A stretch of 64,000 nt of DNA from Gemella sanguinis ATCC 700632 (GCF_000701685.1 NZ_KL370813.1:28061-92060), one strand, 5' to 3'; shown: positions 39,402-47,457, counted from the stretch's first letter. Program-made: numbers and translations. The notes: generated from the letters alone by a model not told the origin.

Positions 39402-39786
39402 ATATTACCTCTATATTGGACTCATTCATATTTTTTTTATTCTCAACCAAATTAATATCTCCTTCTTTTGAAGCACTTAAGACTATTTTCTCCCTTTCCC
39501 TCCACGAAGTAAAGTGCAAATCTATTTTATCATTTATAACTACATCATATCTCCAAGATCCCGTAGAGACATTTTTTTTGTACTTTACAAACTTAATTTC
39601 TCTTATTTCTTCTTTATTTTGCAACTCAACTTTTTCTTTTATATATTCAACTATTCTATCTTCGTCTTTTCTTATCTCCCTTTTATCTTCTCCCGTCTCA
39701 CCATACAATCCATATATTGTTATTATAGCTATAAACATTATGAATGCTAATATTATTCTTCCTATTATTGATTTCATATCTTTCAT
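39391..39786 (-). CDS. Immunity-type membrane protein next to the TslA-like gene
   Basis: 131 aa. One N-terminal membrane segment (about 8-27), then a soluble domain with the island-wide pattern: DEDRIVEY, E-rich helix, IREIKFVKYKKN, STGSWRYDVVIND, and IEVIY at the end. Resembles the DUF1433-type lipoproteins seen beside TslA in staphylococci (from memory, not checked). It lacks a lipobox Cys and so is anchored by the helix. Overlaps the start of the lipase gene, so the two are co-translated; probably the cognate immunity protein. Confidence 0.72.
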   Translation of the reverse strand: MKDMKSIIGRIILAFIMFIAIITIYGLYGETGEDKREIRKDEDRIVEYIKEKVELQNKEEIREIKFVKYKKNVSTGSWRYDVVINDKIDLHFTSWREREKIVLSASKEGDINLVENKKNMNESNIEVIYAK

Positions 39787-39819
39787 TTTTACAAACCTCC
39801 TTTGTTTACACCGTTTAAC

Positions 39820-39890
39820 TTATTATAACATATATTTAGGTAAAAAAAATAGAGTTATTATACTCTTTTTATTTGGTTATTAAGTTTTTA
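39820..39890 (-). repeat. 71-bp repeat with promoter and terminator-like hairpin (copy 1)
   Basis: Repeated at 40506-40576 with two mismatches. On the minus strand it contains the 3' end of the upstream lipase stub, a GAGT/ACTC hairpin followed by eight T, and an extended -10 TGTTATAAT (hexamer 39822-39827) that would drive the immunity gene and lipase gene. Each island unit thus has its own stop and start of transcription. Confidence 0.65.
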
Positions 39891-40082
39891 TACAATCCCT
39901 ACTTTCCCATTACTATCTACTGGAGCCACTGCCATTGCCTGCATTCCATTATTTTTGTTGTTTTCTACTGCTAGGACTTTGAATTTATCATTTGCCACTA
40001 ATTTATCTTTAGTTATAGTAGAATCTTCCCTAATTTTATATACATCTAAAGCAATATCTCTATTCAATTTATCTATATCCAT
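39888..40082 (-). pseudogene. Truncated 5' end of a TslA-like lipase gene (stub with start codon)
   Basis: 64 codons: MDIDKLNRDIALDVYKIRED..., then FKVLAVENNKNNGMQAMAVAP and VDSNGKV, aligning with the first 60 residues of the lipase gene (FKVLAIEND...MQAMAVAPVDSSGKV), then a stop. A good TAGGAG ribosome site precedes the ATG, so a short peptide may still be made. It directly follows the frameshifted immunity gene. Confidence 0.72.
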
Positions 40083-40091
40083 TTTTGTCTC

Positions 40092-40471
40092 CTAATTATA
40101 TTCTATTTCTACTTCTGACATATTTGCCTTCACTACTTTATCTTTAACTCTCTTCACTTCATTAGGATCAGATACAGATGTTCGTATCTCTACCCCTAAT
40201 CGGTCTTCTGTCAATATTATTTTATAATTAGAGTTTACCTGTACTTCTACAAACCACGCTCCACTTGATTTATTTTTTTAAAATCAATAATTTTAATCTT
40301 TTTTATTTCGTCACCATTCTTCAATTCATAATTTTCTAATACATATTGAATAATTCTTTCTTGATCTTGTCTAATCGCATTCTTATCTACTTTATCTGCA
40401 CACCCTGTTGTAAAAACTGCTAGTAAAACTAAACATATTATACTCATCAATACTTTTGCTATCTTTTTCAT
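40092..40471 (-). pseudogene. Frameshifted immunity-type lipoprotein
   Basis: Signal peptide with lipobox FTTGC, then the family pattern QDQERIIQYVLENYE and IKKIKIIDFKK. The frame breaks at a run of seven T (40273-40279; A7 on the coding strand). With one more A it continues as KNKSSGAWFVEVQVN ... SDPNEVKRV ... VEIEYN to a stop at 40092, like the intact paralogue at 41318-41713. The frame opens at a GTG (40495), but the GGGGAGG site fits the ATG at 40471. Confidence 0.75.
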
Positions 40472-40505
40472 TTTTTCAGCCTCCCCTATAGACACCTCTT
40501 TTTAT

Positions 40506-40576
40506 TTATTATAACATATATTTAGGTAAAAAAAATAGAGTTATTATACTCTTTTTATTTGTTTATTAAGTTTTAA
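40506..40576 (-). repeat. 71-bp repeat with promoter and terminator-like hairpin (copy 2)
   Basis: Second copy of the element at 39820-39890. Extended -10 TGTTATAAT with hexamer 40508-40513, 37 nt before the frameshifted lipoprotein's start. Confidence 0.65.
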
Positions 40577-40801
40577 AATTTCTATTTGTTTTGTATCTAC
40601 TTCCCCATTACTATCTACTGGAGCAACAGCCGTTGCCTGCATTCCATTATCTTTATTGTTTTCTACTGACAAAATCTTAAAATCTCTAGATGAACTATTT
40701 AAAAGACTCCCTTCTTTAATTTTAGTATTTTCTTTATTTATGTCATATGCACCATTAGAAAATGTTTGAAAATCTCTCTCATTAGCTATTTTATTCTTAC
40801 T
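40544..40801 (-). pseudogene. Truncated 5' end of a TslA-like lipase gene (stub without start codon)
   Basis: 85 open codons: IKEGSLLNSSS, FKILSVENNKDNGMQATAVAP, VDSNGEVDTKQIEIL, then a stop in the 71-bp repeat. It aligns with residues 1-75 of the lipase gene, but the expected ATG position is replaced (it begins inside the preceding gene's stop). Confidence 0.68.
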
Positions 40802-41171
40802 TTTCTACATAAATTACTTCTACTTTTTTTAAGCTTTCATCTATATTTTTTTGTTCTTTTCTTTTTATTTCATTCATATCGTATATCATACTAATATCCG
40901 CATTTTCCCCCAATTTACTTAACATATATTCAATATTAATATCATCGTTTATTACAGCATGTATAGCCCAACCTCTAGATGAAAGATTTTGTTCGACACT
41001 CTTAAATTCTATTTTTTTCACGTCTTCATAGTTTTGTACAGTATACCTTACGATTCTATCCTGTTCTTCTCTAATTTTTTTCATATCTCTTTTATCTTCA
41101 CACCCTGTTGCAAATACTGTTAGTAGAACTAAACATGTTATGCTTACCAATACTTTTGTAATTCTTTTCAT
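40797..41171 (-). CDS. Immunity-type lipoprotein
   Basis: 124 aa. Signal peptide with lipobox LTVFATGC (Cys about 24), then EEQDRIVRYTVQNYEDVKKIEF, SSRGWAIHAVIND and VEVIYVEK. One of five lipobox-bearing members among the eleven relatives in the island. Preceded by the 158-bp repeat that supplies the AGGAG ribosome site. Confidence 0.72.
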   Translation of the reverse strand: MKRITKVLVSITCLVLLTVFATGCEDKRDMKKIREEQDRIVRYTVQNYEDVKKIEFKSVEQNLSSRGWAIHAVINDDINIEYMLSKLGENADISMIYDMNEIKRKEQKNIDESLKKVEVIYVEK

Positions 41172-41183
41172 TTTTATATACTC

Positions 41184-41315
41184 CTATATATTTCCATTAC
41201 TATCTACTTCTGCCACTATTTTACATACATTCCTTTATTTGAATTACCTTGTATATTCATATAGATCCTCAAAAATATTTTTATAATCTAATTCTGTAAT
41301 CTTTAAGTTCCTCAT
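41184..41315 (-). pseudogene. Degenerate lipase 5' fragment in a 158-bp repeat (copy 1)
   Basis: Begins MRNLKITELDYKNIFED, then is broken by stops; in other frames SNKGM and VAEVDSNGN match the lipase N-terminal NNGMQ ... VDSNGK pattern. The whole block 41173-41330 is repeated at 43869-44026 with few differences. Confidence 0.6.
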
Positions 41316-41317
41316 AA

Positions 41318-41713
41318 TTATAAATACTCTATTTTTATATTATTTATATTTCTACTTATAATTTTTTCTTTTGATGTTTCTATTTCATTCGGATCAGACA
41401 AAGATATCTTTATTTCTTCACCTAAATCATTTTCTGACAAAGCTATTCGATATTTAGAATTAATTTCTAATTTTGCTCTCCACATCCCACTTGAAATATC
41501 TTTATCAAATTCAAGGAATTTTATTTTTTCAATCTCTTCATAATTTTTTAGTTGTATATTTTCTAATACAAATTGAACCATTCTATCTTGATCTTGTCTG
41601 ATTCTCTTGTTATCTTCACCTGTATTACCTTTTAATCCATAAATTGTTATTATGACTATAAATGCTACGAAGGCTAAAATTATTCTTCCTATTATTGATT
41701 TCATATCTTTCAT
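41318..41713 (-). CDS. Immunity-type membrane protein
   Basis: 131 aa. Membrane segment at about 8-27, then QDQDRMVQFVLENIQ, EEIEKIKFLEFDKD, SSGMWRAKLEINSKYRIALSEN and IKIEYL. Its N-terminal 25 residues are almost identical to those of the gene next to the lipase (39391-39786), while the rest is nearer to the frameshifted lipoprotein, a mosaic pattern. Confidence 0.7.
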   Translation of the reverse strand: MKDMKSIIGRIILAFVAFIVIITIYGLKGNTGEDNKRIRQDQDRMVQFVLENIQLKNYEEIEKIKFLEFDKDISSGMWRAKLEINSKYRIALSENDLGEEIKISLSDPNEIETSKEKIISRNINNIKIEYL

Positions 41714-41730
41714 TTTTATATCCCCCTCTA

Positions 41731-42120
41731 TTATTCATAAATCACTTCTATATTAGAGTCATTTATATTATTATTCTCTATCAAATTAATATCACCTTCG
41801 TTCGAAATACTTAAAACTACTTCATTACTTGCCCTCCAAGCGGTAAAACTTAACTCAATTTTGTCATTTATAATAACATCATAATACCAAGCCCCTGTTG
41901 AAGTATTTTTTTCGTGTTTTACAAACTTAATTTCTCTTATTTCTTCTTTATTTTGTAACTCCACTTTTTCTTTTATATATTCTACTATTCTATCTTGGTC
42001 TTTTCTTATTTTCCCTTTATCTTCTCCAGTCTCATAGTTAAAAGCAAATACTATTATTATGACTATAAACACTATAAATGCTAATATAATTCTTATTATT
42101 ATCGATAACATATCTCTCAT
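41731..42120 (-). CDS. Immunity-type membrane protein
   Basis: 129 aa. Membrane segment (about 8-28), KDQDRIVEYIKEKVELQN, IREIKFVKHEKN, STGAWYYDVIIND. Very like the gene at 39391-39786 in its soluble part. The frame is open to 42153, but that extension overlaps the previous gene; GAGAGAGGTG precedes the ATG at 42120. Confidence 0.7.
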   Translation of the reverse strand: MRDMLSIIIRIILAFIVFIVIIIVFAFNYETGEDKGKIRKDQDRIVEYIKEKVELQNKEEIREIKFVKHEKNTSTGAWYYDVIINDKIELSFTAWRASNEVVLSISNEGDINLIENNNINDSNIEVIYE

Positions 42121-42140
42121 TTTTACACCTCTCTCTATTT

Positions 42141-42539
42141 TTACCCTTCCCAATAATGTACTTCTACTGCATCTTTACTATTACCGCTTTCGTTTTCATC
42201 ATTATTTTTTTTTCTTTTTATTTCTTTCCCATTGCTTACTGATATATGTGAATCTATTCCAATTTCACTTTTTCCAGATAAATCATTTACACGATACGTT
42301 ATATGTATTTCGTTATTTATCACAGCATGCGATGACCATGTTCCTGTAGAGGGATTTTTTTCAAAATCTTTAAACTCTATTTTTTGGATATTTTCAAAAT
42401 GTTGAATGGTATATTCTGCTATTCGCACTTGTTCTTGCCTAATTGCCTTCTTATCTACTTTATCTGCACACCCTGTTGTAAATACTGTTAGTAAAACTAA
42501 ACATATTATACTTACCAATACTTTTGTTATTTTTTTCAT
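42141..42539 (-). CDS. Immunity-type lipoprotein
   Basis: 132 aa. Lipobox FTTGC, QEQVRIAEYTIQHFENIQKIEFKD, STGTWSSHAVINNEIHITY, ending VEVHYWEG. Shares its C-terminal end with the paralogue at 43478-43867. Confidence 0.7.
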   Translation of the reverse strand: MKKITKVLVSIICLVLLTVFTTGCADKVDKKAIRQEQVRIAEYTIQHFENIQKIEFKDFEKNPSTGTWSSHAVINNEIHITYRVNDLSGKSEIGIDSHISVSNGKEIKRKKNNDENESGNSKDAVEVHYWEG

Positions 42540-42559
42540 TTTTATACCACCCTCTATTC

Positions 42560-42650
42560 CTATACTCTGAATTTATCATCTATTATTAATTTATCTACCC
42601 TAACTTTACTATATATTTCATCTTATTTTTCAATCAATTTTATCTGTTAT
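42560..42650 (-). pseudogene. Degenerate lipase 5' fragment
   Basis: Short remnant with DEIYSKVRVDKLIIDDKFRV, aligning with DVYKIREDSTITKDKLVANDKFKV of the stub at 39888-40082; stops on both sides. It fills the gap between two immunity-type genes. Confidence 0.5.
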
Positions 42651-42651
42651 C

Positions 42652-43047
42652 CTATTTTGCATATATTACCTCAATATCATTATAATTTTTTTTAGTTTTA
42701 TTTTGAACTAAGCGAATATTTTTTCCATCATGACTACCTAGATATATTTCTCCGTCTAATCCAACTGCTTTAAAGATTACATCCGCCCTATCATTTAGTA
42801 TAACTTCAAAATTCCATATTCCTGTTGATATATTTCTTTCATATTTTTTAAATTCTACTTTTTTTATATCTTCATGATTTAAAAATTCAACTTTTTCTTT
42901 TGTATACTCTACTATTCTTTCTTGATCTTGTCTTATTTTCCCTTTATCTTCTCCAGTCTCATAGTTAAAAGCAAATACTATTATTATTACAAAAAAAGCT
43001 ACAATTCCTAATATTATTCTCAATATTACCGATAGCATATCTCTCAT
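42652..43047 (-). CDS. Immunity-type membrane protein
   Basis: 131 aa. Membrane segment (about 8-28), QDQERIVEYTKEKVEFLN, IKKVEFKKYERN, STGIWNFEVILND, ending IEVIYAK. The soluble domain is among the more divergent of the family. Confidence 0.7.
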   Translation of the reverse strand: MRDMLSVILRIILGIVAFFVIIIVFAFNYETGEDKGKIRQDQERIVEYTKEKVEFLNHEDIKKVEFKKYERNISTGIWNFEVILNDRADVIFKAVGLDGEIYLGSHDGKNIRLVQNKTKKNYNDIEVIYAK

Positions 43048-43061
43048 TTTTACACCCCTCT

Positions 43062-43457
43062 CTATTTTTCATATATTACCTCTATATTAGACTCATTTTT
43101 ATTCTTTTTATTTTCTATTAATTTTATATTTCCTTCATCAACGTAACTTAAATATACTTCCTCACTTTTCCTCCATGCTGTAAATGTTAGTTTTATTTTA
43201 TCATTTATAATAACCTCATATTTCCAAGACCCTGTCGAAGTATTTTTTTTGTGATCTATAAACTTAATCTTTTTTATTTCTTCTTTATTTTCTAACTCTA
43301 CTTTTTCTTTTATATATTCTACTATTCTATTTTCATCTTTTCTTATTTTTCCTTTATCTTCTCCAGTCTCATAGTTAAAAGTAAATACTATTATTATTAC
43401 AAAAAAAGCTACAATTCCTATTATTATTCTCAGTATTACCGATAGCATATCTTTCAT
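43062..43457 (-). CDS. Immunity-type membrane protein
   Basis: 131 aa. Membrane segment (about 8-28), KDENRIVEYIKEKVELEN, IKKIKFIDHKKN, STGSWKYEVIIND, ending IEVIYEK. The frame is open to 43490, but the extra residues overlap the upstream gene and the GAGGGGTG ribosome site lies before the ATG at 43457. Confidence 0.7.
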   Translation of the reverse strand: MKDMLSVILRIIIGIVAFFVIIIVFTFNYETGEDKGKIRKDENRIVEYIKEKVELENKEEIKKIKFIDHKKNTSTGSWKYEVIINDKIKLTFTAWRKSEEVYLSYVDEGNIKLIENKKNKNESNIEVIYEK

Positions 43458-43477
43458 TTTTACACCCCTCTCTATTT

Positions 43478-43867
43478 TTACCCTTCCCAATAATGTACTT
43501 CTACTGCATCTTTACTACTATTATTTTTAATATTATTTTTCTTTTTTAATTTTTTACCGTTACTTGCTGATATATGAAAAACTATACTAATTTCACCATT
43601 TCCAGAAAGATCATTTAAATTATATGTTATATAAATTTCATTATTTATCACTGCTCCTGAAGACCAACTTCTTGTGGAAGTATTTTGTTCAAAATTTTCA
43701 AACTCTATTTTTTTAATATCTTCATAGTTTTGTACAGTATATTCTACCATTCTTTCTTGTTCTTTCGTAATCGTTTTTCTATCTACTTTATCTGCACACC
43801 CTGTTGTAAATACTGCAAGTAGAACCAAACATATTATACTTACCAATACTTTTGCAATTTTTTTCAC
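43478..43867 (-). CDS. Immunity-type lipoprotein (GTG start)
   Basis: 129 aa. Lipobox FTTGC, KEQERMVEYTVQNYEDIKKIEFEN, STRSWSSGAVINNEIYITY, ending VEVHYWEG. Starts with GTG at 43867, with AGGAG at a suitable distance in the repeated block. Confidence 0.7.
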   Translation of the reverse strand: MKKIAKVLVSIICLVLLAVFTTGCADKVDRKTITKEQERMVEYTVQNYEDIKKIEFENFEQNTSTRSWSSGAVINNEIYITYNLNDLSGNGEISIVFHISASNGKKLKKKNNIKNNSSKDAVEVHYWEG

Positions 43868-43879
43868 TTTTATATACTC

Positions 43880-44011
43880 CTATATATTTCCATTACTATC
43901 TACTTCTGCCACTATTTCACCTACATTCCATTATTTGAATTACCTTGTATATTCATATTCATCCTCAAAAATATTTTTATAATCTAATTCTGCAATCTTT
44001 AAGTTCCCCAT
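43880..44011 (-). pseudogene. Degenerate lipase 5' fragment in a 158-bp repeat (copy 2)
   Basis: Begins MGNLKIAELDYKNIFEDEY and then breaks; other frames give SNNGM and VAEVDSNGN. Part of the block 43869-44026 that is nearly identical to 41173-41330. Confidence 0.6.
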
Positions 44012-44013
44012 AA

Positions 44014-44403
44014 TTATAAATACTCTCTTTCTACATTATTTATTTTATTTACTTTCTCTTTATTAATACGTATTTCATCCGCATTATATAAAGATGTTCT
44101 TATTTCCCCTCCTAACTCATCTTCTTTCAGGGTTATATTATATTTTCCATTTATTTCTATTTCACACTTCCATGTACCAGTTGAAAAATTTTTTTTAAAT
44201 TCTATAACTTTTATCTTCTTTATTTCTTCATTCTCTTTTAGCTCTGCTCTTTCTAATACATATTGAACCATTCTTTCTTGATCTTGCCTTATTTTCCTTT
44301 TGTCTTCGCTACTATTCGTACCAACAGCAAACACTATTATTATCACAAAAATAGCTACAATCGCTAATATCGTTCTAATTATTATAGTTAGCATATCTTT
44401 CAT
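44014..44403 (-). CDS. Immunity-type membrane protein
   Basis: 129 aa. Membrane segment (about 8-27), QDQERMVQYVLERAELKENEEIKKIKVIEFKKN, STGTWKCEIEINGKYNITL, ending VEREYL. Same family pattern, without lipobox. Confidence 0.7.
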   Translation of the reverse strand: MKDMLTIIIRTILAIVAIFVIIIVFAVGTNSSEDKRKIRQDQERMVQYVLERAELKENEEIKKIKVIEFKKNFSTGTWKCEIEINGKYNITLKEDELGGEIRTSLYNADEIRINKEKVNKINNVEREYL

Positions 44404-44418
44404 TTTTACACACTCCCT

Positions 44419-44799
44419 CTATTTTTCATATATTACCTCTATATTAGACTCATATTTATTCTTTTTATATTCTATTAAATTTATATCTCCCTTTTTTGTA
44501 AAACTTAAAACTACTTTCTTATTTTCTCTCCATACTGTAAACATCAGATTAATTTTATCATTTATAACAACATCATAATGCCAAGCACCTGTTGAAGTAT
44601 TTTTTTCATATTCTACAAACTTTATTTTTCTTATTTCTTCTTTATTTTCTAACTCTACTTTCTCTTTTATATATTCTACTATTCTATCTTCATCTTGCTT
44701 AATCGCCTTCTTATCTACTTTATCTTCACACCCTATTGTAAATACTGTTAGTAAAACTAAACATGTTATACTCATCAATACTCTTGTTATTTTTTTCAT
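44419..44799 (-). CDS. Immunity-type lipoprotein, first gene of the island in transcription order
   Basis: 126 aa. Lipobox TIGC (VFTIGCEDK), then QDEDRIVEYIKEKVELEN, IRKIKFVEYEKN, STGAWHYDVVIND, ending IEVIYEK. Its soluble domain is close to those of the membrane-segment group, so anchor type and domain type have been reshuffled. A -10 TATAAT lies about 37 nt upstream. Confidence 0.7.
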   Translation of the reverse strand: MKKITRVLMSITCLVLLTVFTIGCEDKVDKKAIKQDEDRIVEYIKEKVELENKEEIRKIKFVEYEKNTSTGAWHYDVVINDKINLMFTVWRENKKVVLSFTKKGDINLIEYKKNKYESNIEVIYEK

Positions 44800-44835
44800 T
44801 TTTTAAATCCTCAATACTTATTACACTTTTGTATT

Positions 44836-44841
44836 ATTATA
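44836..44841 (-). promoter_or_regulatory. -10 of the first island promoter
   Basis: Minus-strand TATAAT followed by the start of the first immunity-type gene. Upstream sequence is a diverged form of the 71-bp repeat (ATAGAGTTACTACACT at about 44862-44877 in place of the hairpin). No clear -35. Confidence 0.5.
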
Positions 44842-44891
44842 ATATATATTTACATAAAAAAATAGAGTTACTACACTTCTATCGACAACAT

Positions 44892-44923
44892 AAAAAGAAC
44901 CGATAACTTAATATCGGTTCTTT
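44892..44923. terminator. HAD gene terminator, right copy of the 32-bp direct repeat
   Basis: Identical over 32 bp to 37027-37058. Follows the HAD phosphatase gene by 3 nt on the minus strand. Confidence 0.93.
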
Positions 44924-44926
44924 AAT

Positions 44927-45685
44927 TTATTTATAGTTTTTTTCAAAATGGGCTATTGCTGCTGCAAAATCTTCAACCACATGAGTAGCCTTATCTTTTA
45001 CGTCCTTCGGAGCACGATCCATACAGTATGAAATATCAGCACTTTCAAACATATCCACGTCATTACCTGAATCTCCTAAAGCAATAACACGATCGTATCC
45101 TGACTTAATCGTTTCTATTCCGCTTGCTTTAGAAATATTTTTCGCTGTTATTTCCATACGAGTTGAACCAGATTTAAAGATTTCTACTTCTGGAAATTTC
45201 TCTTTCATATCTGTGTAGAATCTGTCTAATTCCTCAGCTTTTGGACGAACATTTATTTTATAAATAGTTTTTCCTTCTAGATAAGGGAATGGATCTTCTT
45301 TACAAATAAGTTCCATGTTCCAAAGTCTTTCTACTTTTTCATGTTGAAAATTCCCAATACGTTGATTCCCGTCTAAAGCATCGAAAATCAATTTTGCATC
45401 TTTTAAGTATTCAAAAATTTCTCCTACCACATTTTCTGGTATATGTTTTTCGAATAATACTTTATCTTTTTGAGTTATTATTGCTCCATTAAAACCTATC
45501 ATATGTGTTACATCAAGGTTGTTTTGATCTTCCACATATTTTATTTCAGTTATAGATCTTCCTGTTGCAACTGAGAAATCACCATATTTTTTTGTGATAT
45601 GGTACGCTTTTAAATCATCTTCTGCTACTGACACAGAATTTTTAACAAAAGTACCATCTAAGTCTGTAACAAATAGATTTTTCAT
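44927..45685 (-). CDS. HAD superfamily phosphatase (Cof-type)
   Basis: 252 aa. Catalytic DLDGT (Asp8, Asp10), a C2-type cap domain in the middle, and the closing GDSGNDVDMF motif. Probably removes phosphate from a sugar phosphate brought in by the PTS permease, whose stop codon lies 5 nt upstream and overlaps this gene's ribosome site. Confidence 0.88.
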   Translation of the reverse strand: MKNLFVTDLDGTFVKNSVSVAEDDLKAYHITKKYGDFSVATGRSITEIKYVEDQNNLDVTHMIGFNGAIITQKDKVLFEKHIPENVVGEIFEYLKDAKLIFDALDGNQRIGNFQHEKVERLWNMELICKEDPFPYLEGKTIYKINVRPKAEELDRFYTDMKEKFPEVEIFKSGSTRMEITAKNISKASGIETIKSGYDRVIALGDSGNDVDMFESADISYCMDRAPKDVKDKATHVVEDFAAAIAHFEKNYK

Positions 45686-45690
45686 AAGAA

Positions 45691-47394
45691 TTACTCCTCC
45701 ATACCAAGCATATCTTGGATTTCCATTTTTAATACATTAGCATGAGCTCCGTAAATTGATTGCATTTGCATATCACTTTCCGCAAATCCCATAGCTCCTA
45801 ATTTCTTAGTAATTGTATTTTGATCAACTAGGCTCTTATCTTTAACATTAATTCTTAATCTAGTAATACATGCATCAACTGCTTCAATATTATCTGGACC
45901 ACCATGTGCTTTAACAAGAGCTACTGCTTGTTTATGAATACCTTCCTTAGTTTTAGGGACAGTCTCCATAACTTCATCACTTGAAGCTTCTTCAACTTTA
46001 GCTTCTTTAGTTTCTTTACCTATAGTTGCAATTTCAACTCCGTATTTAGCACGAGCTTCATTTTTATTAGATAAACGAACTTCATCACTATCTTCACGAC
46101 CAGGTGTTTTAAGGTCAAATTTAACAATCATAAATCTGAACACAACATAGTAGATAAAGAAGTAAACTATACCTACAAGTGGTACTAACCAATATTTTGT
46201 TTTTGGTCCTTGAAGAACACCGTAGATAACCCAGTTAATGAATCCGTGTCCTGTTGGAGTAGCAACCCCAGCACCTAACATGTGCATTACGAATAATGCT
46301 GAACCAGCTAAGAATGCGTGCACGATGTAAAGGATTGGTGCTACGAATAAGAATGTGAATTCGATTGGTTCAGTGATACCTGTTAAGAATGAAGTACCAG
46401 CTGCTGCGAATAATAATGAACCTACAACTTTACGTTTTTTCTCGTCAGCTGTTTTGTACATTGCATAAGCTGCACCAGAAAGACCGAACATGAAGTAAAC
46501 GAATTTACCACCATTGAAACGAGTGATATTTGGATCAACATGTTTGATGTTTGGATCAGCAAGAGATGCTAAGTAAGCGTTGATTGTACCAACAACACGT
46601 TTTCCACCAATTTCCCAAGCTCCACCTAACTCTGTAGTACGAACTGGCCAGTTTAGACCGTGGTGAAGACCAAATGGAAGTAAAGCACGCTCTAGTAAAC
46701 CGTATAAGAACGTTCCTATTGGACCCGATTTAAGAATAAATACAGAAAGTACACTGATACCTTTTTGGATTGGAGGCCAAACGAAGAATAATCCACTTGC
46801 TACTGCCGCCATAACTACCATAGTTGCTATCGGTACAAAACGTGGTCCACTGAAGAATCCAACTACTGGTGGAAGTTGTACTTTAACTGCCCACTTATGA
46901 ACGAAGTAAACAACAATACCTACTATAATACCTCCGAATACACTAAGGTCCATAGTTTGAATACCTAAAACTTTAGTCTGCATGGCATTAGATAATGCTA
47001 ATTTTGCATCATTACCTGACATTTTAGATGTATCAACTAATTTCCCACTGAATTTTAATAGGAAGTTTAGTATGTAATGTAACACCATAAAACCTAATAA
47101 ACCTGATAGAGCTGCTGAACCTTTTTCACGTTTAGCTAGTCCTACCGCTACCCCTACCGCAAAAATTATAGGAAGATTGTCAAAAGCTGTATCTCCTAAT
47201 GCTATAAAGAATTTCATAATAAACTGCACTACTGAATTGTTTAATGCAGGGAACATTTTTAATGTATTAGTATTACTAAATGCAGTACCAATACCTTTAA
47301 TAATACCTGCACCCGGAAGTACAGATACTGGTAATAAGAACGAACGTCCGAATTGCTCGAAAGCAGAAACGAATTTATTTTTTTTCTTTGCCAT
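45691..47394 (-). CDS. PTS EIICB permease of the glucose/maltose family (MalP/GlvC-like)
   Basis: 567 aa. EIIC domain with about ten membrane segments (residues about 15-425; LPVSVLPGAGIIKGIGTAF, GLHHGLNWP, GITEPIEFTFLF), ending FMIVKFDLKTPGRE as in Bacillus MalP, then a linker and an EIIB domain (about 480-567) with the phospho-Cys in EAVDACITRLRIN. No EIIA domain, so it borrows one. The sugar is likely maltose or another alpha-glucoside; no phospho-glycosidase gene is present. Operon with the HAD gene, controlled by the divergent RpiR-type regulator. Confidence 0.85.
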   Translation of the reverse strand: MAKKKNKFVSAFEQFGRSFLLPVSVLPGAGIIKGIGTAFSNTNTLKMFPALNNSVVQFIMKFFIALGDTAFDNLPIIFAVGVAVGLAKREKGSAALSGLLGFMVLHYILNFLLKFSGKLVDTSKMSGNDAKLALSNAMQTKVLGIQTMDLSVFGGIIVGIVVYFVHKWAVKVQLPPVVGFFSGPRFVPIATMVVMAAVASGLFFVWPPIQKGISVLSVFILKSGPIGTFLYGLLERALLPFGLHHGLNWPVRTTELGGAWEIGGKRVVGTINAYLASLADPNIKHVDPNITRFNGGKFVYFMFGLSGAAYAMYKTADEKKRKVVGSLLFAAAGTSFLTGITEPIEFTFLFVAPILYIVHAFLAGSALFVMHMLGAGVATPTGHGFINWVIYGVLQGPKTKYWLVPLVGIVYFFIYYVVFRFMIVKFDLKTPGREDSDEVRLSNKNEARAKYGVEIATIGKETKEAKVEEASSDEVMETVPKTKEGIHKQAVALVKAHGGPDNIEAVDACITRLRINVKDKSLVDQNTITKKLGAMGFAESDMQMQSIYGAHANVLKMEIQDMLGMEE

Positions 47395-47427
47395 TACCTT
47401 TCTCCTTTTTCTAATTTTTATGACTAT

Positions 47428-47457
47428 ATTATAACAGAACTAAACTTGTTTTTTCAA
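47428..47457 (-). promoter_or_regulatory. Promoter of the PTS-HAD operon
   Basis: Minus strand: -35 TTGAAA (47452-47457), 18-bp spacer, extended -10 TGTTATAAT (hexamer 47428-47433), 34 nt before the ATG. Confidence 0.7.

Noticed and set aside
39388..44800. The array of regularly sized, similar units looked at as a CRISPR or simple tandem repeat.
   Set aside because: Units are about 400-bp coding genes with diverged sequences and gene remnants between them; no short identical repeats with unique spacers.
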